64,000 nt of DNA. It comes from Thiocapsa bogorovii. GTDB lineage: Bacteria > Pseudomonadota > Gammaproteobacteria > Chromatiales > Chromatiaceae. Position numbers and translations under genes: made by a program. This document shows, piece after piece, positions 27,631-38,800 of the stretch (within the stretch, counting starts at the first letter, position 1; every line of letters starts with the position of its first letter). Under the pieces are notes generated by a model that saw only the letters and a program-made list of their open reading frames with translations, made no database searches and had not been told where the DNA came from. The stretch covers positions 682,001 to 746,000 of the forward strand of contig NZ_CP089309.1 of NCBI RefSeq assembly GCF_021228795.1, written 5' to 3'.

Positions 27631-29373
27631 TCAGGCATGCACGACCTCCTCGTAGGCGCCTTCGCTGACCAATCGCCCCTTGTCGAGCCGATATAGCTTA
27701 TCGCAGTGGGCAACGGTCGTAAGTCGGTGGGCCACGATAATAATCGTCTTGTTGCCGTGCAGAGCATCGACGGAATCCATAACGCCTCGTTCGGTCGCCG
27801 TGTCGAGCGCGCTGGTGGCCTCGTCCAGAACCAAAACCGCCGGGTCGTGATAAAGGGCGCGTGCGATGCCAATGCGTTGGCGTTGCCCGCCGGAAAGCCT
27901 GACCCCCCGCTCCCCGACCTGGGTATCCAAACCGTCCGGTAACGATCCGACGAGCTCGTCGAGCTGAGCCGATCTCACCGCAGCCCATACCGCAGCGTCG
28001 TCGATGTCCTTGTCGACGATTCCGAAGGCGATGTTGCGACGCAGACTGTCGTCGGTCAGAAAGATACTTTGGGGAACATAGCCGATCTGATCTTGCCAAC
28101 CCCTGAGATTCGTTCCGATATCCATCCCGTCGACCAGCACGCGCCCGGAAGAGGGGAGAATCAGCCCGAGAATCACGTCGATCAACGTGCTTTTGCCGGC
28201 CCCGCTGCCGCCGATAAATCCGACCGATGCACCGATCGGAATCGCGAGATGGATATCGGCGATGGCCGCGACGCTCGCCCCGTCGTAAGTGAACCCGACG
28301 CCTTCAAGCCGAATTTCTCGGTTGAAAGGCAGGAGTCCGATTCGTGGCGCAGGAACCACACGCTCCAGCTCGCGTAACTCTGAATGCACACTGTCGACCA
28401 CGGGTCCAACAAACCTCAACTCTTGGCTGCTCGTCGTCACCTGCCCCAGTTTGGGCATCAAACGAAAGGCTGCGGCGGCAAACACTGCAAGCGTCGGGAT
28501 GATGGACTCGATCGCACGCCCTTGCGCCAACATACTGACCACCAGCGCCACCAATCCGAGCACAGCCAGAAATTCGAACCAGAGGCGAGGTAGGCCGTTG
28601 AGAAATTTACGTTTCCGCTCCGCTTGAGCGTTCCCGACAGCATGGGTCGCGAATTGAGCCAGAAAACTTTCTTCATGCCCCAGCAGCTTAATGTCCTTCA
28701 CGCCGCCTAGCCCCTGCTGAAGGTGCTGGATAATCCGGCCTTGATGAAAGCGCCGCGCCTTGCCCCACCGGCGAATCCGTTGTTTGGTGACGTACTGAAG
28801 AAATGTCCCGGCCGTACCCAGGACGAGGAGAGCGACCAAACCGCCGATTGGCTCGACGAACAGAAGTAGTGCCCCGATTCCGATCAACACCAGTCCTTGG
28901 GTCGACAGCTCGATCAGGCTATTCAAACCGGACGTGAACTGATTGGACTCGACACTAACGTTACGGATTAGTTGCGCCGAGTTGCGCCTGAGATGAAAGG
29001 CGTAGGGTTGCAGCAGATAGGCGCGGAACAACCGGCGCGATAAGGTCGCCTGCGTCTCGGCAACGAACGCCGAGCGCTGCCACGTCATAAAGGCCAAGAA
29101 GGCATTCTTGACGGCGAAAAAACCGAGCATGCCGAACATTCCGAAAACGATGAGGGTTTTCTGGTCGGGATTCCCCAAGCGCTCCAGGTAAGGCGCCAGC
29201 GAGGGATAACGGCTGCCGATGTCGGGCTCGGATACCAGCGCCAAGAACGGAATGATCAGACCCACGCCCGCGGTCTCGAGGACCATCGCAACCAACATCA
29301 GGGCAAACAGCCCATAGGCCCGCGTCCGCTGTTCCGGTTTCAAGACTGCAAAGATTTTAGCGATGAGTCTCAT
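27631..29373 (-). CDS. ABC exporter, PglK/MsbA-type half-transporter
   Basis: 580 residues from the ATG at 29373 (MRLIAKIFAVLKPEQRTRAYGLF); the upstream extension to 29508 has no support. A six-helix membrane domain occupies roughly the first 320 residues. The nucleotide-binding domain has Walker A GGSGAGKST near 388, signature LSGGQRQRIG near 493, Walker B VLVLDEATSALD near 514 and the H-loop IIIVAHR. PglK-like proteins flip lipid-linked oligosaccharides across the inner membrane, which fits the downstream nucleotide-sugar genes. A decayed second copy of its first half lies at 40205-40777 beside the next giant-protein gene. Confidence 0.9.
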   Translation of the reverse strand: MRLIAKIFAVLKPEQRTRAYGLFALMLVAMVLETAGVGLIIPFLALVSEPDIGSRYPSLAPYLERLGNPDQKTLIVFGMFGMLGFFAVKNAFLAFMTWQRSAFVAETQATLSRRLFRAYLLQPYAFHLRRNSAQLIRNVSVESNQFTSGLNSLIELSTQGLVLIGIGALLLFVEPIGGLVALLVLGTAGTFLQYVTKQRIRRWGKARRFHQGRIIQHLQQGLGGVKDIKLLGHEESFLAQFATHAVGNAQAERKRKFLNGLPRLWFEFLAVLGLVALVVSMLAQGRAIESIIPTLAVFAAAAFRLMPKLGQVTTSSQELRFVGPVVDSVHSELRELERVVPAPRIGLLPFNREIRLEGVGFTYDGASVAAIADIHLAIPIGASVGFIGGSGAGKSTLIDVILGLILPSSGRVLVDGMDIGTNLRGWQDQIGYVPQSIFLTDDSLRRNIAFGIVDKDIDDAAVWAAVRSAQLDELVGSLPDGLDTQVGERGVRLSGGQRQRIGIARALYHDPAVLVLDEATSALDTATERGVMDSVDALHGNKTIIIVAHRLTTVAHCDKLYRLDKGRLVSEGAYEEVVHA

Positions 29374-29829
29374 GACAGCCTTGTGAAATGATACAACGTC
29401 ATCGGAATTGCGCGGAGTCAACTCGGCCCGACATTTGCGTCTTGTCGAACGGCGATTCGGCAGCGTTACAGAGGAATCGGCAACCCAAGTCGGACCGATC
29501 CGACCCAAGGAGCCCTTTCGTCGGGTGCTCCCGTGCCTTCCCTGCCTCGTTGTGTATCATCGCGTGGAAGAATGAATGGAAAACGCCCTCCCGACGCACA
29601 CGGCATGATGCATCAGGTGACGTTTCTTGCTTAACATGTCTTGCGACAGGGACAAGCGTTTCGATACAAGAAACACCTAGTCTGCATTGATCCCGAGACC
29701 AGGTCAACGCATGTGAGGGAAGCACAGGCGATCGCCGATCGGGTCGACCTCTCAAGTGGGGGTCAGCGGCGCGACCGACATCTTCCTCGAAGAACAACGC
29801 AGAAACCGAAGCCGTAAATGAGGTTCGCG
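29374..29829 (+). promoter_or_regulatory. Divergent spacer with candidate promoter of giant protein 1
   Basis: 456 bp between the ABC exporter and giant protein 1. TGTGTATCAT at 29551-29560 resembles an extended -10 element and recurs at 40956-40965 in front of giant protein 2, at nearly the same distance from the start codon (269 and 272 bp). TTCGTCGGGTG just upstream of it and the AACCGAAGCCGTA stretch near the start are also shared. No gene seen. Confidence 0.45.
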
Positions 29830-32800
29830 ATGCATAAGAAAGCAAAACCGACGCACCTGAAGATCCCGATGGCGCTTTTGCTCCTTTTTGTTCTCGCGCT
29901 GCTCTTCGCCGGCTCGATCTCGGCACAGACGTCTCCGACACCGGTTGCTTACTGGTTTCTCGACGAGACCGAAGGAGTGACCGCCGCCGATCAATTTGGC
30001 GGCAATGACCTCGCCCTAGCGGGCCCGACTCAGTGGCAGCCCGATTCCGGGTATGTCGACGGCGCACTCGCGCTGAGCGGGAGCGGCGCTTACGGAACGC
30101 GTGCCGACGCCCAGTTGGGCGCCGGCATTCCGGGCAAGCTCGGCACCCAAACTCGGGATTTCACGTTGTCGGCCTGGATCCACCCGACCAGCTTAGCCGA
30201 CCGCAATCCAATCCTCGTCAAACAAGGTGCGCCGGAGCGGGGCTTGATGTGGAGCGCCGGCACGTCGGACGGCGCCGGCCGACTCTACGTCGAAGTCTAC
30301 AAGAGCAACAACACGACAACCGGAAAGACGGAGCTGACATCGAGTATCCCGCTGACCGTCGGCGTGTGGCAGCACGTCGCGGCAACCTATCGCTTCCTCG
30401 CCGATGGCAGCTCGGTTCTCACCCTCTATATCGATGGAAACCAGGTCGGACAGACCACCACGGCCATCGGCCCCGTTCGCGCGAACGACCGACCTCTGGA
30501 TCTAGGTCGGTACACCTGGAACACCTACCAGCGCTTCTTCAACGGACGTCTGGACGAGGTCCAGATCTTCGATGCCGCGCTGACGCCCACACAGATACAA
30601 GCCATCATCGACGAGGCCGAGCTGCAGGCAACGAACGCACCGCCCTTGGCCGCCATCGCGGCGACGCCGCAGGGCGGTCTTGCACCCCTTACGGTCAATT
30701 TCGACGCAAGCGCATCCTCCGACCCGGACGGTGTAATCTCCTCCTACGACTGGGACTTCGGAGACGGCGCCACCTCTTCGGCGATCGCGCCGAGCCATCA
30801 GTACTTGGCCCCGGGCGCCTACCTCGCGACCCTCACCGTCACGGACAATCTCGGTAAGACCGGAAGCGCGGAGCAAACAATACGGGCAACCGATCCTCTG
30901 AACATCGAGCCGATCGCGCGCTTCACCGCCCTCTGGAACGGCGTCACGGTCACGCTCGACGCGACCTCGTCTTCCGATGCCGACGGCAACATTGCCTCTT
31001 ACCGATGGGATCTCGGCGACGGCACCGCCAAGTCCGGCCCGACCATCCAGCACGACTACGCACAGCCGGGAACCTACAACGTCAGCCTGACGGTCACCGA
31101 CGACAGCGGCGGCATCGATACCCTCACGAAGGCCGTGACCTTCACCGCTCCGGAGCTCAAGGTCTTCGAGATCAATCGCCTCGTCACGACAGACGATCGC
31201 GGCTTCCCGTGGGATCAACCGCCCGCGGAAGCGGCCAACGGCGACTGGACGACGCCGATCAACTACGCCGAGGGCACCCTGCACATGCGCGCCGAGATCC
31301 GCGGACAACCCGTGGCTCAGGCGATGAAGCTCCAGTTCTGCATGTGGCAGTACGAGCTCACCCTGGAGACCTGCACCTCGACCCAAAACGTCCCCGGCAC
31401 GAGCGGGACCGTGGCGACCTGGTCGTCGTACATCCCGACCATGTTCAAGAAGGACGGCAACCCCATGGACTGGGAGAATCCGCGGCAGCGCTACGGGCTG
31501 GCCATCAAGAACAGCGACGGCCTGCCCGTCAGCGACTTTCTCGACTGGAACTGGAACGGCGAAGATCCCGACGATTGGTATCCGCTCGACATCCGCTTTA
31601 CCGTGGTCGCCGTCCCGCCCGGGGAGACCTTCGGGGGCTGGACGAACGACGTCTTCGACGCGGCACCGGGTTACATCACCGACAGCACCCCACCGGCGAT
31701 CGGCCCTGTCAGCGTCTCCGCCGGACAAACCTCGGCGGTCGTGAGCTGGACGACGAGCGAGCCGACCACCGCCGTGCTCGTCTATGGATTGACCTCCGGC
31801 CACGGGACGGGCGAAGCCGAATCCCCATCCCTTTCGACCTCCCACAGCGTCACGCTCGGCAACCTGACGCCCGGGACGACTTACCACTATCGCATCGACG
31901 CCTTCGACGCGGCCGGCAACAGCAGCGCCACCGGGGATCTGACCTTCTCGACCCAGTCCGAGGACACGCCCTCGCCGGTAATCGTCTCGGACGATTTCAA
32001 TGAGGGCACCCTCGACACCGACGTTTGGACATTCATCGATCCGCTCGGCGACGCCACCCTTTCGCTCAATGGCGCTCAGGCCGCCATCGCTGCGCCCGGC
32101 GGAACCGCGCACGACATCTGGAGCAGCGGCAACTTCGCGCCGCGCCTCATGCAGGCGGCACCCGACGCGGACTTCGAGGTCGAGGTCAAGCTGGACTCGC
32201 CGGTGACGCAACGCTTCCAGATCCAGGGTCTGGTCGTCGAAGAATCCCCGGGTCGCTTCATGCGGTTCGACGTCCATCACGACGGTACGGGGGTCCGGGT
32301 CTTCGCCGCCACCGTGGTCGACGGCACGGCGTCCATTCGACACAATGTCCTTACGGCGCTTTCGGGCAGTCCGATCTATCTGCGTCTGGCGCGTGAGGGC
32401 GATCTCTGGACCCCCAGATATTCCACGGACGGCATCACCTGGCAGACCCTCAACGCCTTCAGCCACGCTATGGACGTCGGCGCGATCGGCGTCTTCGCCG
32501 GCAATGCAGCCAGCAGCGGGAGCCCGGTGCCCGCGCATACCGCGGTGTTCGATCATTTCTTCGACACTGCCGCACCGATCGACCCGGAGCCGGGTGCGCC
32601 CGTCATCACCACACAACCGGCCGACCTGGTCGTTTCCGAGGGCGAGACGGCGACCTTCTCCGTGGTTGCCGAGGGCGATGCCCCGCTCGCGTACCAATGG
32701 GCCCGCGACGGCGTCCCGATCGACGGCGCGAACAGCGCCTCCTACAGCATCCCGAGCGCAAGCACCGCGGACGACGGGGCGCTCTTCGTCGTCACCGTGT

Positions 32801-35800
32801 CCAACTCGGCCGGCAGCGTCGCGAGCCGGGCCGCGCGACTGGATGTCGCCGCCTCAGGGGCCCCGTTGATCGATGTTTGGTACGGCCCCGAGCAATCCTT
32901 CGGGACCCTCGGCGTACCGCAGTGGGCGATCAACGTCCTGGGCAACATCTCAGACCCCGACGGTCTCGGACAGGCCACCTATTCGCTCAACGGCGGAGCA
33001 GCTCAGGCCCTGTCGGTCGGACCGTTTCGCCGACTGGAAGCGCCCGGCGACTTCAATGTCGAAATACCCTTCTCGAGCCTGATCTCGGGCGCCAATCTCA
33101 TCGAAATTCGTGCCACGGACAGCCTCGGCAACGAGGCCGTCGAGACGGTCACCGTTCAGTACTCCCCCGGCAACGCCTGGCCGTTGGACTACGCAGTCGA
33201 CTGGGCAACGACGGGTAAGATCCACGATGTCGCGCAGATCGTCGACGGGGATTGGGGCATTGTCGGCGGCGCGCTGCGACCGATTCAGCGCGGCTACGAT
33301 CGCCTGGTCGCGATCGGCGATCTCGCCTGGACCGACTACGAGGTGACGGTCCCGGTCACCCTGCACGGCTTCGATGCGAAGGGATTCGAGAGGCCCAATT
33401 TCAAACCCGCCCTCGGCGTGATGCTCAAGTGGCCCGGACACACCAATTGGACGGAGACCCAACCGGCCTGGGGTTACTACCCGGCGGGCGGAGGCGCCTG
33501 GTACGAGTTCGAGCAAGACGGCTCCGGATCGCTCTACATGACGGATTTCGAGAACTTCGACGTCGTCGATCCGTTGGGCCGCACCCTGAGCACCGATGTC
33601 ACCTACATCTGGAAGGTGCGGGTGGAGTCACTGATCGGCGGGAGCACCCGGTACAGCGCCAAGATCTGGCCGGCCACCGATCCGGAACCGACCAGCTGGG
33701 AGATCGTCGCGACGGACACCAACGATGTCGAGGGCGGATCGCTCCTCCTGGTCGCGCATTATGTCGACGCGAGCTTCGGCAACGTCGCGATCGGCCCCAT
33801 CACATCCGATCCGAATGATCCGCCCCCGCCGCCGGTGCTGCACCATGGCGTGCTCGACGGCGTCGGTGCGAGCTGGCAGACCGTCACCTTGCCCTACGAC
33901 TACACCAACCCGGTCGTCGTGGCCTCGGTGCGTTACCCGGACGCCTCCGTCACCCCCGTCGTGACCCGGATCCGCAACGCCTTCGGCAACCAATTCGAGG
34001 TGCGCGTACAAAATCCGAGCGACCAGCCACTGAACGGGACCTACAGCGTCTACTACACCGTCGTCGAGGCCGGCGTCTATACCGAAGCCCAGCACGGGAT
34101 CAAGATGGAAGCGGTGCGCTTCACCTCGAACAACACCAACTATAGCGGCGCTTGGTGGCAGCAAGAAGCGCGAAGCTACGCCAACAGTTACACCGCGCCG
34201 GTCGTGCTGGGACAGGTCATGAGCGCCAACGACCCACGCTGGTCGGCGTTCTGGGCGCGCGGCGGCACCACGAACGACCCACCGGATTCGGCGCAGCTCT
34301 CCGCCAGCAAGCACGTCGGCGAGGATCCGATCACGACCCGTGCGAACGAGCAGATCGGCTACCTGGTCATCGAATCCGGCAACGGCGAGGTCGGCGGTAT
34401 CGCCTATCAAGCCGGGGTCAGCGACGCCGCCATCCAGGGCATCGATGGTTCGCCGCCCTTCTCCGTGACGCATCAGCTTGCAGTGCAGGCGTCCGGGGCG
34501 ATCGTCTCCTCCGCGGGCATGAAAGGCGGCAACGGCGGTTGGCCCGTCCTCTTCGGGTCCGATCCCCTCGCCAACGGTGGCCTCGCACTGGCCATCGACG
34601 AAGACCAGCTCGCCGACGCCGAGCGCTCTCACGGCGCCGAGCAGGTGGCCTATCTCGTGCTCGGAGGTGATGCCGGCCCAAGCGCACCGACCGTCACCGC
34701 GCCGCCGGACATCACCGCCGAGGCCACGGGGATCCTCACCGGTGTCGATCTGGGCACGGCCACCGCCAGCGACGGCAGTCCGGTGAGCAACGACGCGCCC
34801 ACCGACGGCTTCCCGCTCGGCCTCAGCGTCGTGACCTGGTCGGCGACCAACACCGACGGACTCACCGGCACCGCCGAGCAGCAGGTCGAGATCCTCGACA
34901 CCACCGCGCCGCAGCTCGCGGTGCCGCCGGACATCGTCACGGAGGCCACCGGCACCTTGACGCCGGTCGAGCTCGGCGAGGCCACCGCCACGGACCTCTT
35001 CGAGCCGGTGACGATCGTGAACGATGCGCCGAGCGAGGGCTTCCCGGTCGGCATCACCGTCGTCACCTGGACCGCCACCGACGCCAACGCCAACGCGGCA
35101 ACCGCGGAGCAAAGCGTCACCGTGACGGACGGCACGGGCAACCTTGCCCCCCTTGCGGTCGACGACAGCGCGATCGTCGGGCAGGGCGGCGCCGTGACAA
35201 TCGCGGTCCTCGACAACGACAGCGACCCCGACGGGACGCTCGACCCCGCCACGGTCGTCGTTCAGAGCGGGCCGGCGAGCGGGACCTTGAGCGACGACGG
35301 CACCGGCGTGCTCACCTACACCCACGACGGATCGGCCACGACGACGGACGCCTTCAGCTACCGCGTCGCCGATACCGAGGGGGCCGTCTCCAATATCGCC
35401 GAGGTCGCGGTCACGATCACCCCGCCGGATACCGCATCGGCGATCTTCCATCACGGTACCCTCACGGGCGTCGACGACACCTGGCGCACCGTCACGCTGC
35501 CGCGCAGCTACGCCAACCCGGTGGTGATCGCCGCCGTGCAGTACGACACGCCTCCGGCGCTCCCCGCGATCGCGCGGGTGCGCAACGCCGCGGGCAACAG
35601 CTTCGAGGTGCGGGTGCAGAACCCGGGCGACGCGGAGCTGGAGGCGGTCTATACGCTGTATTACACGGTCGTGGATGCCGGCGTCTATACACTGGCCGAG
35701 CACGGCATCCAGATGGAAGCCGTGCGCTTCAACTCCACCCAAACCAGCGGGAAAGGCAACTGGTCGGCCGGCAACACCCGCGCCTATGCCCAGAGCTACA

Positions 35801-38800
35801 CCAACCCGGTCGTCGTCGGTCAGGTCATGAGCGCGAACGACCCGCGCTGGTCGGCCTTCTGGGCGCGCGGCGGCAGCATCAAGCAACCGCCAACCTCGAG
35901 CACCCTGGTGGTCTCCAAGCACGTCGGCGAGGACTTCGAGAATACCCGCGCCGACGAAACCATCGGATATCTGGTGATCGAGGCGGGCAGCGGCACGACC
36001 ACCGACAATACCCTCTATGCGGCCGGTCTCAGCGCCCAAACGGTTGCCGGCGTGGAGGGCGCCCCGCCTTACGCGGTGCCCTACCCCGCCGGCATCGCCC
36101 CGAGCACCGCCGCGCTCTCCGCATCCGCCATGCAAGGTGGCGACGGCGGCTGGCCTATCCTCTACGGGCTCGCGCCCCTCGGCGGCAGCACGCTGGATCT
36201 CGCCTTCCAGGAAGACCAGCTCGGCGATCTCGAGATGACCCATACCAACGAGCAGGTGGCCTATCTTCTCCTTGAGGGCAACGCCGGCCCAAGCGCACCG
36301 ACCGTCACCGCGCCGCCGGACATCACCGCCGAGGCCACGGGGATCCTCACCGGTGTCGATCTGGGCACGGCCACCGCCAGCGACGGCAGTCCGGTGAGCA
36401 ACGACGCGCCCACCGACGGCTTCCCGCTCGGCCTCAGCGTCGTGACCTGGTCGGCGACCAACACCGACGCACTCACCGGCACCGCCGAGCAGCAGGTCGA
36501 GATCCTCGACACCACCGCGCCGCAGCTCGCGGTGCCGCCGGACATCGTCACGGAGGCCGCCGGCACCTTGACGCCGGTCGAGCTCGGCGAGGCCACCGCC
36601 ACGGACCTCTTCGAGCCGGTGACGATCGTGAACGATGCGCCGAGCGAGGGCTTCCCGGTCGGCATCACCGTCGTCACCTGGACCGCCACCGACGCCAACG
36701 CCAACGCGGCAACCGCGGAGCAAAGCGTCACCGTGACGGACGGCACGGGCAACCTTGCCCCCCTTGCGGTCGACGACAGCGCGATCGTCGGGCAGGGCGG
36801 CGCCGTGACGATCGCGGTCCTCGACAACGACAGCGACCCCGACGGGACGCTCGACCCCGCCACGGTCGTCGTTCAGAGCGGGCCGGCGAGCGGGACCTTG
36901 AGCGACGACGGCACCGGCGTGCTCACCTACACCCACGACGGATCGGCAACCACCGCCGACAGCTTCACCTACACGGTCAACGACGACCTCGGCGCCACGT
37001 CCAATGCCGCCACCGTCGTTCTTGACGTCACATCCGGAGCGGCTTGGTGGAGCAACCAGCACGGATTCCGCGTGGAATTCGAGGTCAGCCCCGGTGCAAC
37101 GGCCCTGACCGACAAGGTCACGAGCGTCCCGATCGACTTCACGACCTTGCTCGCGCAGGCCGGAGCAAGCGCTGCAACGCTCGATGCGAATTCGCTGCGC
37201 CTTGTCGAGGTCGATGCATCCGGTACCGTCATTGATCCGGCCGTGCCGTTCCAATTCGATCCGGCCGCGGATTACGCTCCGTCCGACAACGCCGTCGGCG
37301 AATTGGTGATTCTCCTGACCGGATCGACCCCCGCGAGCGGGAGCCGCCGATTCGCGCTCTACTTCACCGAGACCGGCATCGGACTGCCGCCCCCGCCGGT
37401 CCTGCCCCGCGTTTCAGTCACGGATGATCTGATCGACGAGGGCCAGACGAGCATCCGCACGCGCACGCTCGCGGGAGACTGGTTCTATCACAAGGAAGGG
37501 GCAGGCTTTTCGAGCCTGAATGACCTGGACGGGAATGACTGGATCGGCTACTCAACCGCGACAGGGTCCGCCGGCGAGTTCCGAGGCACGCCCAATCTCG
37601 TGCCTCCTGGAAGCGGCGGTCACTTCCATCCCGGCGCGACCACGTCTTCATCGGTCTTGCTGGATGCCGGACCGCTAAGGGCCCGCATCCAGTCGGAGAC
37701 CTTGGACGGGGAATGGGGCGCGATGTGGGAAATCCTGCCGACGCACGCAACGATGACGGTCACGCGGGCACCCGAAAACTACTGGTTCCTCTACGAAGGC
37801 ACCCCCGGCGGTAGCCTCGAGCCCAGCACAGATCTGGTCGTGCGATCGACCGGAACACAGAGCACCGGCGATACCAGTTGGGCACAAGATCTCCCCGGAG
37901 AGGAATGGGCATACTTCGCAGACCCCGGCGTCGGGCGCTCGCTCTTCGTTTCCGGACATCTCGATGATTCCGCCATCGACTCCTATCGGCCTCTTGACAA
38001 CGTCATGACGGTCTTCGGCCTTGGCCGAAACCAGCTCAACGCCCTGCTGTCCGGGACATCGCGGCGCTTCTCCGTCGGTCTCGTCGACAGCACCGCATTC
38101 GCATCGATCGCGCCCGTTGTCCGCTCGGCATCGGCAGATGACGTCACCGCCAACTTCGGCCTAGCCGAGGCCCGTTCCTCGGGTTCTCAGCCCGTGGACG
38201 CCCGCGCGCTGTCGGACACGGTCTCCGGCCCAGCTTCATTGACGATCCAAGTCGACGGCAGCGCCTCGATCAGCAATGCGGGCAGCATCACCGGATACGC
38301 GTGGGATTTCGGAGACGGCGAGAGCGCAACGGGAGCGCTGGCGACGCACACCTATAGCCAAACGGGCATCTTCACGGTCACCTTGACGGTGACCTCCTCG
38401 AGCGGAGCAAGCAACACGGATCACTTTGCTGTCGCCGTAGGCGTCCTGTTATCCGAACCCGCCGCACAACCCCCGACCGTCACCCCGCCGCCGGACATCA
38501 CCGCCGAGGCCACCGGGCTCCTCACCGATGCCAATCTGGGCACGGCCACCGCCAGCGACGGCAGCCCGGTGAGCAACGACGCGCCCACCGACGGCTTCCC
38601 GCTCGGCCTCACCGTCGTGACCTGGTCCGCCACCAACGCCGACGGAACCGGCACCGCCGAGCAGCAGGTCGAGATCCTCGACACCACCGCGCCGCAGCTC
38701 GCGGCGCCGCCGGACATCGTCACGGATGCCACCGGTACCTTGACGCCGGTCGAGCTCGGCGAGGCCACCGCCACGGACCTCTTCGAGCCCGTGACGATCG

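Noticed and set aside
33628-37254. A 1208-residue minus-strand open frame inside giant protein 1, and similar ones at 30502-32697, 38449-40059 and 45147-46955
   Set aside because: They are antisense to well-formed domain sequence, repeat wherever the modules repeat, and show only Arg/Gly/Val-rich composition.
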